Source: Papio anubis
Lineage: Eukaryota; Chordata; Mammalia; Primates; Cercopithecidae
Assembly: GCF_008728515.1 (NCBI RefSeq)
Contig: NC_044976.1
Location: 208,941,467 to 209,005,466, forward strand
DNA length: 64,000 bases
Reading direction: 5' to 3'
Shown here: one piece after another, positions 1 to 11,258 of the stretch
How the letters are laid out: every line of letters begins with the position of its first letter
Numbering within the stretch: position 1 is the stretch's first letter
The notes under the pieces: model-generated
Database searches by the model: none
The model's input: the letters and a program-made list of their open reading frames with translations, nothing else
Told to the model about the DNA's origin: nothing
Program-made: the position numbers and the translations under genes

Positions 1-7
1 GAAAGTA

Positions 8-118
8 ATTGTATCGTAGGGTAGTTTGGGGGCTTAAGGACATAAACAAATGTTGCATATACTATTTAGTATGAGTACATAGTAAGTGCTCCATAATGTT
101 AGCTAAAAGTAGTATTTC
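8..118 (+). repeat. MIR fragment (3' half)
   Basis: The segment ends in a MIR-like 3' pattern: a 'acatagtaagtgct' core followed by 'ccataatgttagct'. Only the 3' half is recognisable, as is usual for this ancient tRNA-derived SINE. Edges are soft. From here to about 360 I see no feature. Confidence 0.45.
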
Positions 119-379
119 TTTTGCTGCTTCATCAATTCCTGATTGGTTGTGACTTCAAAGTTGGCAGTTCTGGTTTTCATTTGTACGACTTCAGGAGTAA
201 ACGAATGTCTTCTGTACATGCGGCAGTTGTGTACATGTTAAGCACTGCTGAACAGTGCTCTTAGGCTGAAAGATCTAGTCGTGTTACAATGTTTCTAAAT
301 TTATTTATGAAATAAGTGAAAGGAGCAAACAAAGGTCAAGCCTCAGTGCAAGAGACCTTGGAATCCTCCTCCTCTGTAA

Positions 380-505
380 TGGTCTGTTCACTGGTCTGTC
401 TCCACTAGAAGTAGAGGCTGCTCAGAAATAAGGACTGTTACACTTGCAGTATCAACCACAAGACCTAATGATTAGTAAATATCTCTTGAATTGAATCCAT
501 TCTGT
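380..505 (+). repeat. L2 LINE 3' end fragment
   Basis: The order of motifs matches the L2 3' tail: a 'ctccactaga' start, a 'aaggactgtta' middle, then 'agtaaatatctcttgaatt' at the end, which corresponds to the usual '(a)ataaatatttgttgaat'. It is diverged and short, and has no coding content. Confidence 0.5.
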
Positions 506-539
506 TTCTTTTATTAGTATTAGTATTATTACTACTTAT

Positions 540-712
540 TTTTTGAGGTGGGGTCTTCCTCTGCCTTCCAGTCAGTAGCGCAATCATAGCTCATTGCAGT
601 CTGGAACTACTGGCCTCGAGCAATCCTTTTGCTTCAGCTACCTGGGTAGCTGGGACCCCAGGCACGTACCACCAAGCTCAGCTAATTTTGTATTTATTAT
701 TTATTTATTTTA
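540..712 (-). mobile_element. Alu-type monomer (FLAM/FRAM-like)
   Basis: Read on the minus strand this is a single 7SL-derived monomer: 'ttttgaggtggggtc' tail side, 'catagctcattgcag', 'gtagctgggac', then 'agctaatttt'. No second arm follows before an independent Alu starts at 719. The T-rich stretch at 700-718 is the tail of that next Alu. Confidence 0.65.
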
Positions 713-718
713 TGTTTA

Positions 719-992
719 TTTGAGACAGGGTCTCACTCTGTCACCCAGGCTGGAGTGCAGTGGTGCTCTCACAGCTTGCTGCAGCCTCATTCTCCTGGGG
801 CTGGCTTCCACTTCAGCCTCCCAAGTAGCTGGGACTACAGATGTGCACCACCATTGTGGGCTAATTGTTGTATTTGTTTGTTGACACGGGGTTTTGCCAT
901 GTTGCCCAGGCTGGTCTCAAACTCCTGGGCTCAAGTGATTTCTCCCCTTGGCCTCCCAATGTGCTGGGATGTCAGGCGTGAGGTGTGGCGCC
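719..992 (-). mobile_element. Alu (J-type), antisense
   Basis: Both arms are present on the minus strand, starting at 'gagacagggtctcactctgtc' and ending at 'gctgggatgtcaggcgtgag'. Old-type positions such as 'cagcctcattctcctggggct' and heavy divergence fit AluJ. The open frames over it are Alu-derived and not genes. Confidence 0.85.
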
Positions 993-1004
993 TGATCCAT
1001 TATT

Positions 1005-1840
1005 ACTGTTTTAAATTCACACATCATAATTATACATATTAATGGGATACAGCATGATATTTCCATGCATTTATACAATGTGTAATGCCCACATCCATCC
1101 GTCCATGTTAACATTTCCATCGCATCAGACATTATCATGTCTTTGTGTTGGGAACATTCTAGATCTGCTCTTCTAGCTACTTAAAAATATACAATAAATT
1201 GTTTTATTATAGTCACCCTACAGTGCTGTAGAACACTAGAACTTATTCTTCCTATCTAGTTGCACTTTTATAGCTGTTAACCAAGCTCTGGCTATCTTCC
1301 CACCTTCTACCCCTCCCAGCCTTCAGTAATCACTGTCCTATTCTGTAGTTCTAGGAGATTAACTTTATTAGCTCCCACATATGAATGAGAGCATGTGGTG
1401 TTTATGTCTCTGTGCTTGGCGTATTTTACTTAAAATAATCTTCTCCAAGCTCCATGATGCCATGAATGACAGAATTTTATTCCTTTTCATGGCTAGATAG
1501 TATTCCATTGTGTGTGTGTGTGTGTGTGTGTATTTGTGTGTGTATATATGTATTTGTGTATATATATTTGTGTGTGTGTATATATATATATATCACATTT
1601 TCTGTAGCCATTCACGCACTGTTAGACAATTACGTTGATTCTGTATCTTGGCTATGTGAATAGTGCCGCAATAAACTTACAAGTGCGGATGTCTCTTGGA
1701 CATACTGACTTCATTTCCTCTGGATATGTAGCCCATAGTGGAATTGCTGGATCATATGGTAGTTCTATTTTTAGTTTTTTTTGAGAAAACTCCATACGAT
1801 TTTCGCAATGGCTATAATAATTTACATTCCAATCAACAGT
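1005..1840 (-). mobile_element. L1 3' end (L1MA/L1PB-like), antisense
   Basis: On the minus strand this reads from the end of L1 ORF2 into the 3'UTR. Hallmarks are the complement of 'atagtattccattgtg', 'catatgaatgagagcatgtggtgtt' in the 3'UTR side, and a minus-strand frame at 1652-1840 with the conserved ORF2 tail pattern (PYDPAIPLW, then a YPEE-like block). It is 5'-truncated and dead. A TG/TA microsatellite has expanded inside it. Confidence 0.85.
1508..1595. repeat. (TG)n/(TA)n microsatellite
   Basis: An interrupted run of TG and TA dinucleotides within the antisense L1, placed where L1 normally reads 'tattccatggtgtatatgtgccac'. It is a replication-slippage product of the TG-rich L1 site. 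Confidence 0.9.
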
Positions 1841-1959
1841 GCTGTTTCTATTGCTTTTTAAACTCAATATTACTCTTTGCCTTCTAAACCCTTCTGGGTT
1901 GTTTTGAAAGCCACGTGCAGGGGAGCTCAAAGTAGTTATTGTGAAGCAAGTACAACATC

Positions 1960-2200
1960 ACATATTAGTTAACACTCACACACTCCTATGTGCCAGACAC
2001 TAATCCCAGTGTATGATGTGTATTGATTTATGAAATTCACAAGTTGTCCGTATGAGGTAAAATGTATAATGATCCATTTTGGCCATGGGGAAACTGACTC
2101 TCAAAGATATTAAGATGTCAAATAACTTGTGGAAGCACACACACATAGCTAGTAAGTACAGAACAAAAACTTGAGCCCTGGCTATGTATACATTTCTAGC
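1960..2200 (-). repeat. MIR, antisense
   Basis: The plus strand shows the complement of the MIR core in order: 'tatgtgccagacact', 'ccattttggccatggggaaactga', 'tgtcaaataacttgtgg', 'acacatagctagtaagta', then 'ttgagccctggct'. Diverged but collinear over about 240 bases. Confidence 0.65.
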
Positions 2201-2205
2201 CATCC

Positions 2206-2741
2206 AGCAATATTGCTTTTTACTTCCAAAACGTTGGCAGATACCTCCCTCCCTACCTACCCGGAGAGCTCTGTCTTTCCTCATGAACTTCCTGCTCTTC
2301 TCCTTCGAAAACTTTCCCCACTTTCTCTGTTATGACCCTGTTCTTCCCATAGTGGGTAGACGTTGTAAGATATTAAACTCAACTTCTGGTCCCTTTAAAG
2401 TATCCTTATCATACCTAATGCTTCATTGCTCACAGAGAGCCTTCATGGGAAAGGAAACATTTTGACTTCCATGCAAAAGTGTGCTTTATATAAATAGGAT
2501 TTACCCACCAATCTAAACACTGGTCCTCCTTCCTCCTAGTGGATATGGCAGGAATCAGAGGAAAATGGTTTTCCCTATTCCTGATTTCCTGAGAGACATT
2601 TTTGCTCAAACACTCCTGGCCTTGCTGTACTCTCTCACTCTTCCCACACGCTCAGCTGAGGACTAACTCAGCTGCTAAGAAATGTGAGCAGAATAACCTT
2701 GCATGCTCTGCTTAGGGACCATCTCTTTTCTCTGTCTGCAG
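2206..2741. other. Unique sequence, no gene seen
   Basis: No repeat family recognised. Contains a TATA-like TATATAAATA at 2487-2496 and ends in a pyrimidine-rich tract that leads into a splice-acceptor-like AG at 2740-2741. The open frames (up to 93 codons) have no recognisable domain. Confidence 0.5.
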
Positions 2742-2840
2742 AAAGAAGGACTTGGCTACTTTGGGCCAGGTTCTGAACTTAGGTGTAAACCATTGCCCTG
2801 GCAGAGGGAACCTGCCCTGTCCATTGCTGCCTGCAACAAG
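2742..2840 (+). other. Exon-like segment with matching splice sites (candidate)
   Basis: Sequence shows: a strong acceptor (pyrimidine tract 'tctcttttctctgtctgcag' ending at 2741) and 99 nt later an excellent donor, AAG|GTAAGT, at 2838-2846. The 99-nt segment is 33 codons, open in the frame in which it starts and ends in phase 0 (first codons encode KEGLGYFG). The frame stays open on both sides over 2703-2903. Inference only: it could be a coding or lncRNA exon, or a decoy. I recognise no protein family in it, and nothing else in the window makes a matching exon chain. Confidence 0.25.
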
Positions 2841-3009
2841 GTAAGTGAAATCAATCTCCATCTACCCATTCTCCAGGCCAGTTTTCATCAGAACTCAAAG
2901 TGATCAAGGCTTTCTTATGCTGATTCTTTTGTCTTACTCTTCGATTGTCCAAAATTCATCTGAGAAGACTAAAACTTCAATCTTATACTGTTTAAGAAAT
3001 GGAATAATC

Positions 3010-3145
3010 CTGACAGCTTAGCATTGCAAGTTCCTCTGTTTACAGGTGAAGAAACTGAGGTTCAAAAACATCAATAAACTTACACAGCTTAACACTGTAG
3101 CTGAACTGAAACTAGGCCACAGATTTAGTATTTTTCCAGTAAGGG
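3010..3145 (-). repeat. MIR, antisense
   Basis: The complement of the MIR core is clear: 'tacaggtgaagaaactgaggttca', 'aaacttacacagctt', 'agctgaactgaaactaggcc'. The flanks have decayed. Confidence 0.6.
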
Positions 3146-3875
3146 AAAGATTTTGCAAGGAAAAGACTAATATTAAAAGCAAAACACTCTTAGGAATTGT
3201 TTCTTGTAATACGATTAAATACTAGAAATACACAACTGGTGAAGTTATTCATTGCTGATATATTAGTACCTTTCATGCAGATCCACACAGGTTGACCAAT
3301 AACTGTTCTCAGGCAGGTCTCCAGGATCCATCTGGAAGATCCTAGGTTCTTATTTGAAGAACTGTGGGTCTGGTTTCTAAACTAGACACAATCAACCAGG
3401 CTTCACTTGGCAGCTTGCCGCTTTTTATCAGAACCCTATCAGATGAATTTTTCTAAAATATTATACATCCTTTACTAAAAATATATTTGCTAAATTAATC
3501 TGTGGGAAGATGTTCTTATCGCATATTTATAAGATGAACATTTATTTATATCGTTTCTTGAAAACTTTTTAAAAATAATAGTATTAAAACATATTGCATA
3601 GACTGCCAAGCACACAATAGGGATCTCAAAAGCAGTAAGGCTGTTAAAAGCAAGAGTTTTGTACTTAATTAATAGGCTCTGACTGAGCAGAAAATTAAAA
3701 TCCCCTACTTGGAACTACATATAAGGAAGAATGAGAATTCAGACCCTAGGCATTATTGATGCTCAGTTGAAGGCAGCTTGTCAAAGCACTGACTTTTAAT
3801 AATGACCAATAGTTCTTAAATACAAACTGTATGCAAATGATAAAATCATATTTCTGCCCAGTTGAACCTGATGCA
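3146..3875. other. Unique AT-rich sequence, nothing recognised
   Basis: No frame, repeat or regulatory motif I can support. AT-rich with short A and T runs. Confidence 0.5.
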
Positions 3876-3879
3876 GGAA

Positions 3880-4445
3880 AGGCAGGTCCCAAAACTGGGG
3901 CTTAGACCAGGAGGATTATTGGCTGTACACTGGAAAGAATTCACCGGAAAGAATTCAAGGGTGAGCCAGTAATGTGAGACAGCAATCTTTTATTGAAGAT
4001 TACTACTCCTTGCAGACCAGGGCTAACTCACAGGCAATGTGCCCAGATTTGGTAATGTATGGGCTCTTGGCAACTGTATTTATACTTACTTATATTCACT
4101 TTTAATTACGTGTAAATTAGGGGGCAGGTTAATTCCAGTTGAGAGATGCGTTATTTAGAACTTTCTAGGAAAGAAGCGGCAACTTCCGGGTCATGGCTGT
4201 GGAATGGGGTGATAACTTCCTGGTTGTTGCTATGGCATTTGTAAACTGCCATGATGCTGGTGGGAATGTCTTACACTAAAGAGCAATGAGAGCAGCTAGG
4301 GACGGCTTTCATTGCCATCTGCTGGTTCCTGCCCATTTGATTTATTCACTTCATTTCCTAGGGACCAAATCCTGTTTTGGTCAGCAGGATTGTGACCGAA
4401 AAACAAGTCCTACCGATCTCCTACCTCAAATCCACACTATGTGCC
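3880..4445 (-). mobile_element. Endogenous retrovirus LTR (ERV1-like, family unresolved), antisense
   Basis: On the minus strand a polyadenylation signal AATAAA (complement at 3989-3994) and typical LTR blocks are visible: plus-strand text 'gggctcttggcaactgtatttata', 'aacttccgggtcat', 'aactgccatgatgctggtggga', 'gaccgaaaaacaagtcctaccgatctcctacctca'. I associate this order with a primate class I LTR but cannot name the family from memory. No internal viral genes accompany it, so it is probably a solo LTR. A 12-base direct repeat 'ggaaagaattca' occurs twice at about 3942-3967. Confidence 0.6.
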
Positions 4446-4534
4446 CTTCAGTAGGCAACTTAATATTGGATATATGTGTGAAGATACATACATAAAAAAC
4501 ACCTAAACAACTTACCAAAATGTGTATATAGTTC

Positions 4535-4953
4535 AGACTTTTTTTTTTTTTTTAAACACATGGCTTGCTTTTATTTTTTATTTATTTTTTATGTTCCAGA
4601 ATACATGTGCAGGATGTGCAGGTCTATCGCATAGTTGAATGTATGCCCTGGTGGTTTGCTGCACCTATCAACCCATCATCTAGGTATTAATTCCAGCATG
4701 CCTTAGTGCTTTTCCCTAATACTCTCCCCAACCCAACCTTCCCCTGATAGGCCCCAGTGTGTGATGTTCCCCTCCCTGTGTCCGTGTGTTCTCATTGTTC
4801 AGCTCCCACTTACAACTGAGAACATGCAGTGTTTGGTTTTCTGTTCCTGCATTAGTTTGCTGAGGATGATGGCTTCCAGCTTCATCCATGTCCCTGAAAA
4901 GGACATGACCTCATTCCTTTTCATGGCTGTATAGTATTCCATGGTGTATGTAC
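4535..4953 (-). mobile_element. L1 3' end (L1P-like), antisense
   Basis: Starts with a T run and AT-rich tail (complement of the poly(A)), then 'agaatacatgtgcaggatgtgcaggt', 'gtgtgatgttcccctccctgtgtccgtgtgttctcattgttcagc', 'aacatgcagtgtttggttttctgttc' and 'tagtattccatggtgtatg'. This is the end of ORF2 and the 3'UTR of a primate-age L1, truncated at its 5' side at about 4953. Confidence 0.9.
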
Positions 4954-4955
4954 TT

Positions 4956-5635
4956 CATCTCATTCTCCCTCTAGAGAATCATTCCTTCATAAGAAAAAAA
5001 TGATATATTTGTCCTGGTTCCTTTGGGTCTTCCTTTCCAGTCATCCTTGTATTGAAGAATTCTTTAACATTTTTCAGTGCTCCATTATTATACATTTCTG
5101 ACTGTACTAAGACAGTCCCTTCCTCATATCGCAGCTTTTATTCCAATGGAAAATGAAATTCTTGAACTCTATGCTTATAATTTTTCAAAATTCACATATT
5201 AGCTACAGGGTTCAAGTGTTTGGTTGCTTCAAATATTGTCATTGTTTCCATCAGTTGTGAAACCCACGAGAAGGAGGGTCACACCAACATCCTTAGAATT
5301 GAGGTCACTGAAATCCGTGTAGGTGTGGGGTCTTCCCCACATTAAAGCATCAACTCTTAGGCAAAAAGCCAATGCCGAAAGAGCAGGCCAGCATGTGGAC
5401 TTCTTGCTTTATCTATCTTCCCTCTAATTAGCTTTCCTTTTAGCCTACAGTCCTTCCCTCCAGTCCTTCAAGTGCAAATTCAGCTACCTCTTCTTTGAGC
5501 CACTCTCTCAGTTCAAGCCCTAAAATGTTTCTGTTTACTTCTCCTGACCTGTACTGCAGTGGGATTTATGCTCTCTGAGGTTACAGTGGAATGGAGATCG
5601 GGTGTGGCTTAAGCACAGGTAGTTCACATTTGAGA
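4956..5635. other. Unique sequence, nothing recognised
   Basis: No repeat or gene could be supported. Moderately AT-rich with several pyrimidine-rich stretches. Confidence 0.5.
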
Positions 5636-5639
5636 GACA

Positions 5640-5848
5640 ACCTGCCTCTCTTTGAACAGGGTCCTGCTCCTCACCAGCTGTGAGATCTCACCCTAGTTAC
5701 TTAAACAATCAGCTTTGCTTTCCTCTTATAGAATGGGGATGATAATAACAATTGCTATTGTGAGGAAGAAATCATCAAATCCCTATAAACTTCCCAGCGT
5801 TTAGTAAGCACTCAGTAGATGTTAGTTATTATTACTGTTGTTGTTCAT
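5640..5848 (+). repeat. MIR
   Basis: Sense MIR with clear blocks: 'accagctgtgagatctcaccctagttacttaaacaatc', 'agaatggggatgataataaca', 'tattgtgaggaag', 'gtaagcactcagtagatgttagttattatta'. The trailing TAT/TTG run is the MIR tail. Confidence 0.75.
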
Positions 5849-6254
5849 TGCTGCACACCCCATCTTGATTTTCTTTCTTCTATTCAAAGACAAGCATACT
5901 CTCTTCTAGAATTCATTTCGTATTTCCTTCTCCCTACTTTTAGCAGCCTATAAAGTAACTAGAATTACGAGGGCAAAGGGGTACAAAGCACACCTACTAT
6001 CATTGCGAGGCCAGAGGGACCAGGAATTCTGTAGCAATTCCTGTTCCTGGTATCTAAAGCGTAAGTCTGTGCTGTGTTGAGACCTGAGGACAGTCAGTCT
6101 CTTTCATAATACTTTTACCACTCCGTATTAGCTGATGTCTCTCTGTTTGTTTCTTTTTTTCTTGGACATAGAGATGCAGAAATGATTGAGGGGGCAAACC
6201 AGATGAAAATGGTATAATGGTATCATCTGAGTATAGTCTGGCAGGAACTGGCCA

Positions 6255-6335
6255 CTGGATGGATATTATGAACCCCATTTTACATGCAAAAAAATCAAGA
6301 TTTGGAGAGGCTAAATCAATCACCTCTGTAAAATT
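6255..6335 (-). repeat. MIR fragment, antisense
   Basis: A short core remnant: 'tatgaaccccattttacatgca', 'caagatttggagaggctaaatca' is the complement of the MIR core region. Confidence 0.45.
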
Positions 6336-6357
6336 CCATTCCTATGCTTGCCAGTTT

Positions 6358-6530
6358 TATGAGTTTATTTACTCTCTCTAATCCTCTCATCTAAGTTTCC
6401 TCATTTGTTAAATGTATATAATACCTATCTTGCAGATTATTTTAAAGACTGAAGAAGATAATTGTACAATAACTGATATAGTAAGATAGCTGTCATCTAC
6501 CTATTTATACAGTAAATATCTAGTGTATGC
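6358..6530 (+). repeat. MIR
   Basis: Sense MIR middle and 3' parts: 'actctctctaatcctctcatctaagtttcctcatttgttaaatg', 'aatacctatcttgcagattattt'. It lies 20 bases from an oppositely oriented MIR piece. Confidence 0.55.
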
Positions 6531-6543
6531 CAGTAATTCTACT

Positions 6544-6558
6544 GTGTGTGTGTGTGTA
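6544..6558. repeat. (TG)7 microsatellite
   Basis: A short pure TG run. Confidence 0.8.
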
Positions 6559-6559
6559 T

Positions 6560-8490
6560 AATCATATGGTTGTATCTCCAATGACAACCTTTGTCTCATT
6601 TATCTTCAGATTACACCAGGAACTAATCTTAGGCAATTTCTTGTACTGATACCTTGTACTTCTTCAACATGGATGATACATTTTGAACACAACTTTATAC
6701 AAGTTTAATGTGTATACCATATGTATACAGTCTGAAGGTTCTTAAAAAGAATTTTGTTGTTTTTAACTTTCTGCAATCAGGGTCCTGTTTGGCTGCATCT
6801 ATGATGTTCTCTGCTGAGGAGAGCTGCCACCAAATGCATTTCCCTACCTCAACAATTGCCTTTGGAAATCTCACTTTCTCAGCCAGTCCTCTTATGTGTA
6901 TATGCACACACAGACACTAAACTAGACCTCTTATGCTTATAGTAAGAAGTACTTTAGGTTAGATGTATGCTAAATTAACTAGACAGACCCAGAAAATGCA
7001 GTTGCATGGATATTCCCAAGTAGGATCTATTGAAAATAGTAACCAGAACCATGTTTCTGGAGAGTAAATTTAGAGACACGTGTTATTCTAAGGAATGCCA
7101 AAGAGGGACAGCATTTTTGGAAGATCGTTGTTGATGATGGTAAGGCTTAGCATGGCCTTTCTTTTTATCATTTGGGTTAGGCACCCCACATCCTGATGTT
7201 GCAATTACTCTTCATTTTATTCAGTGCTCTTCAGAGACTGTAAAAAGATTGATTAGTATACATTCAAGCTTAATTGGCTTTGGAAAGAAAAAGTAAATCA
7301 ATAAGTACATTAGTAAGGAATTTTTCATGAAGAGTAATAATAGCAGAGGGTGACAGGGCAGCACAGCACCAGAGGTTGGGGGGCACTGAACCCCATACCA
7401 CACTGAGGATGTTGATTTCATGTCTCTCTTTGTGCCACTTTCATGTTCTCACTCCTTTGCTGGCTCATGAGCAATCCATTTCCCCAGCACATTACTTGGA
7501 TGAAGTAGAAGCAGATTATACTATCTGTTCCAAGGTCTTCCTTTCCTTATCTGCAAGTTACTCTCTTGAAAGAATAATGAAAAGTTGAGAGATCTATACC
7601 CACTTTTTATACTTTCTTTTCTTTCCTGCCTCCTCTCTATTTCACAGAGGTGATAAAAGAGAGGTAAAATGAAGTATAAAGCCAGGGCAGACTAACAGTG
7701 GTGAAACCTGGTAAGGAATGCAGCCATTGCCAATACTTTGAGAAGATCAGAAAGAGAAACTGAGTACGGGTGATGTATAAATTATTTAAAACAATTAAGA
7801 TAGTACAGACAGCAACAAATCAGAGTGGACATGGCTAGGGAGTTGGAGCAGGGATTTGCCATGTCACTCATTAGATCTCCAAGGGGAAAGTTATACGGTG
7901 TTTCAGGATATGAATCAGGGCACCTGGGTGGCAAGAGAGCAATTATGAAACCTGAGCAAATCGGTAGCTATTTGCCAACCCATATAAACCCTTAAAATAA
8001 TAATAACAATAACTTCCTAACAATAATTTACCAGTTGGTATGGCTAGACCCGTGTATGACACCTCAATATCAGCCCTAGAGCTGCAAATGGAGCCACACT
8101 GAGGCTCTAGTAGTGCAACTGATAGTCGAAGACAGATAATGAGCGTTATCAATTTGGGGAATCATATATTTGCTTTATTCAACTTTTTGTTAATCATATG
8201 TAAGTACATATCAAGGCATTTTCCTGGTAGAACTAAAACAAAATCTTGCAAATTTTTACTATGAATAATAATTCAATTTGTAAAGATGTCTATGATTGAG
8301 AGGTTTTAAAATACCTACCATATTAAATATGAGTGTTACTCGCATGCATTCTTGGGTTTTAGGATCACTGTATTTATTTTTAAAGTAACCTAGTCATTGC
8401 AAAAATAGCTTGCAAAAAATAGTTTATTTCATTAAAAGTAAATTTGATTTAAATAAAATTAAATTTGTGGATAATGAATCCTACATCTTT
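6560..8490. other. Long unique AT-rich interval, no gene seen
   Basis: Nothing here resembles a recent repeat. Open frames reach only about 70 codons on either strand and show no domain or splice context. A self-complementary run ACCATATGTATAC lies at about 6716-6728. Confidence 0.5.
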
Positions 8491-8491
8491 T

Positions 8492-8508
8492 TGTGTGTGT
8501 GTGTGTGT
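8492..8508. repeat. (TG)n microsatellite
   Basis: Pure TG run of about 8 units. Confidence 0.85.
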
Positions 8509-9380
8509 AATCTAAGTGTTCTAAAGGGTAGTTGAATCTACAGAAGACCACAACTTTGCTTTATTAATAAGCAAAATAGGGAAACATAAACCATAAGTTT
8601 AGACTTTCTGAGAGCTTAGCAGAAAACTATCTCTCTTACTGATTGATAAATTGTTCCTCAAAGCTGTAATGGACATTACCTTAACATCACGAACTGGAAT
8701 GTAGGTGTCTGGCAAAGCCTGATACACTTTTGCGTGTAAATAAATTTTTAAGACTTTTGTTTAAAATGTATCATTTCTCTCTTATTCTTTTATGGAACAG
8801 ATAGCTAATAAAACTTTAATACATGAGTACTAGATTCTGGGCATTTGCAAGTTACTATGCAGCTACACATCTGACATCCTTTGTTTGATCTTTACCTCCT
8901 TTGTTGTATGCTGTAACTGTTTTATTTAGCATGCTTCTTTATATGTAGGTCCTCCTTTCCTAGTAAATGTAAAGATACTTGCTGTCAGGAACCTTAATTT
9001 TTATAATCTTGTTAGTGTTGGGCAATGTGGAAGATGCTTGAGAACTGTTTGAACTGAATTTCATTCAAGGCTGCGATCTTTCAGCTGGGAAAGGCAGAAG
9101 TGCATATTGGTAAGTTACTAGAAATAAAGGGTGAGTCTCCTCAGCTTGATATGTTACTTCTCGTGATTCCATGATTTAGAAGGGATTTGGCTCCTGGATT
9201 TAGGAGATCATTCAGTACTATTTCATGCCTTTAAGGAGGTGCAGAAAAGGAGTGTTATTCAGCCTGGGAGAATATTTCTAACAGGAGGGTCGGAACTGGT
9301 CTTTCACAGGGGATCGTATTTGAAAGTAGGTTTAAAAAGATATTTCAGGCAGAGAGAGGAGTTCTTTATGACCTAATTAA
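8509..9380. other. Unique AT-rich sequence, nothing recognised
   Basis: No supported feature. Around 8930-9000 there is a faint L2-like pattern that I could not confirm. Confidence 0.45.
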
Positions 9381-9460
9381 TTCAGTAAGCACATATTGAA
9401 CACTTACCGTATGTTAGCAAAGAAAAGACTGTGGAGATAAGCAAGGATACAAGAAGTAGT
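9380..9460 (-). repeat. L2 3' end fragment, antisense
   Basis: 'attcagtaagcacatattgaacacttaccgtatg' followed by 'gataagcaaggatacaag' follows the complement of the L2 3' terminus, which typically reads 'ttcaacaaatatttattgagcacctactatg'. Confidence 0.45.
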
Positions 9461-9682
9461 TTTAAATGGCTGGGAGGTTGGAGTTAAACTTGGAAAGGTA
9501 GACTGGCACTGGGTTGTTCAAGGCTCAGTAAAAGATTGTATTTTCTAAAGAGAGATTCAACAGCGTTTCTCATCCCATGTGCTCTTCTTGAACTTGGTGC
9601 CACCACCATGACCATCAGGAAGTAGAAAGCCACAAAACAATCTTCGCCTAGGCACATTGTCATCAGGTTATTCAAAGCTAAG

Positions 9683-10042
9683 ATGAAGAAAAGAATCTTA
9701 AGAACTCTGAGACAGAAGCACCAGGTAACCTATAAAGGAAAACCTGTCAGATTAACAGCGGATTTCTCAGCAGAAACCCGACAAGCTAGAAGGGATTGGG
9801 GTCCTATCTTCATCCTCCTCAAACAAAACAATTATCAGCCAAGAATTTTGAATCCAGCAAAACTAATCATCATATATGAAGGAGAGATACAGTCTTTTTC
9901 AGACAAACCAATGCTGAGAGAATTCGCGACTGTCAAGCCACCACTACAAGAACTGCTAAAAGGAGCTCTAAATCTTGAAACAAATCCTGGAAACACATCA
10001 AAACAGAACCTCTTTAAAGCATCTATCACACAGGACCTATGA
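9683..10042 (+). pseudogene. L1 ORF1 protein remnant (C-terminal domain)
   Basis: A 119-codon open piece covers the C-terminal part of the L1 RNA-binding chaperone. Conserved blocks visible are 'RLTADFSAETRQARRDWGPIF' and then NYQPRILNPAKL. The N-terminal coiled coil and start codon are missing because the L1 is 5'-truncated. ORF2 remnants follow after about 70 nt, the normal L1 spacing. Confidence 0.85.
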
Positions 10043-10111
10043 AACAAAAATACATGTTTAAAAAAACACACAAACAACAACAAAAAACAAAGTACACAGA
10101 CAACAAAAAGC

Positions 10112-10854
10112 ATGACGAATGCAACAGTACCTCACATTTCAATACTAACCTTGAATGTAAATGGCCTAAATGCTCCACTTAAAAGATAGAGAAACACAGA
10201 ATGAACAAGAACTCACCAACCATCTGCTGCCCTTAGGAGAATCACCTAACACATAAGGACTAGCAGAAACTTAAAGAAAAGGGTGGAAAAGGCATTTCAT
10301 GCAAATGGACACCAAAGCGAGCAGGGGTAGCTATTCTTATTTCAGACAAAACAAATGTGAAATCAACAGCAGTTAAAAGAGACAAAGAGGTTCATTATAT
10401 AATGGTAAAAGACCTCATGCAACAGGCAAATGTCACCATCCTAAACATATGTGCACCTAACACTGGAGCTCCCAAATTCATAAAACAATTACTAATAGAC
10501 CTAAGAAATGAAATACACAGCAACACAATAATAGTAGGGGACTTTAATACTGCACTGATAGCTCTAGACACGTCATTAAGACAGAAAGTCAACAAAAAAA
10601 CAATGGATTTAAACTATAGCTTGGAACAAATGGACTTAGCAGATATATACAGAACATTTTATCCAACAACTGCAGAATACACGTTCTATTCAACAGCTCA
10701 TGGAACTTTCCTCAAGATAAACCGTATGCTAGGCTATAAAACTAGCCTCAATAGATCTAAGAAAATTGAAATCATGTCAAGCACTCTCTCAGACCACAGT
10801 GGAATAAAACTGGAAATCAACTCCAAAAGGAACTTTCAGAACAATGCAAATTAA
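10112..10854 (+). pseudogene. L1 ORF2 endonuclease domain remnant
   Basis: Begins at an ATG 70 nt after ORF1 with an MTNATVPH-like start, then hits an in-frame stop and a frame disruption by about 10185. From 10357 a 165-codon open piece keeps the AP-endonuclease landmarks: APNTGAP, the GDFNT block with its catalytic Asp and Asn, and SDHSGIKLEI with the catalytic His. The early glutamate-containing block is mutated (ESPNT in place of an ETHLT-like block). An AluY inserted 66 nt downstream breaks the frame further. Confidence 0.85.
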
Positions 10855-10905
10855 CCTGCTCCTGAATGAGCATTGAGTCAAAACCAAAATCAAGATGGAA
10901 ATTAA

Positions 10906-11210
10906 AAAATTCTTTGAACTGGGCCAGGTGCAGTGGCTCACGCCTGTAATCCCAGCACTTTGGGAGGCCGAGGTGGGTGGAACATGAGGTCAGGAGATCA
11001 AGACCATTCTGGCTAACACGGTGAAACCCCATCTCTACTAAAAAATACAAAAAAAAATTAGCCGGGCGTGGTGGCGAGTGCCTGTAGTCCCAGCTACTCG
11101 GGAGGCTGAGGCAGGAGAAAGGCGTGAACCAAGGAGGTGGAGCTTGCGGTGAGCTGAGATCATGCCACTGCACTCCAACCTGGGCAACAGAGTGAGACTG
11201 TGTCTCAAAA

Positions 11211-11245
<35 letters not shown>

Positions 11246-11258
11246 AATTCTTTGAACT
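10906..11258 (+). repeat. Target-site duplications of the AluY
   Basis: A perfect 15-bp direct repeat 'aaaattctttgaact' stands at 10906-10920 and 11244-11258 on either side of the Alu. This is the signature of L1-machinery insertion. Confidence 0.9.
10921..11243 (+). mobile_element. AluY inserted in the L1
   Basis: Full-length sense Alu with Y-type positions ('aggtcaggagatcaagacca', 'ggctaacacggtgaaacc', 'ggcgtgaacc', 'ggagcttgcggtgag'). Its tail is an (AAAT)n microsatellite at 11207-11243. It interrupts L1 ORF2 and is therefore younger than the L1. Confidence 0.93.

Noticed and set aside
2487..2496. TATATAAATA as a promoter TATA box
   Set aside because: Single motif in AT-rich DNA, with no initiator, CpG richness or downstream gene to support it.
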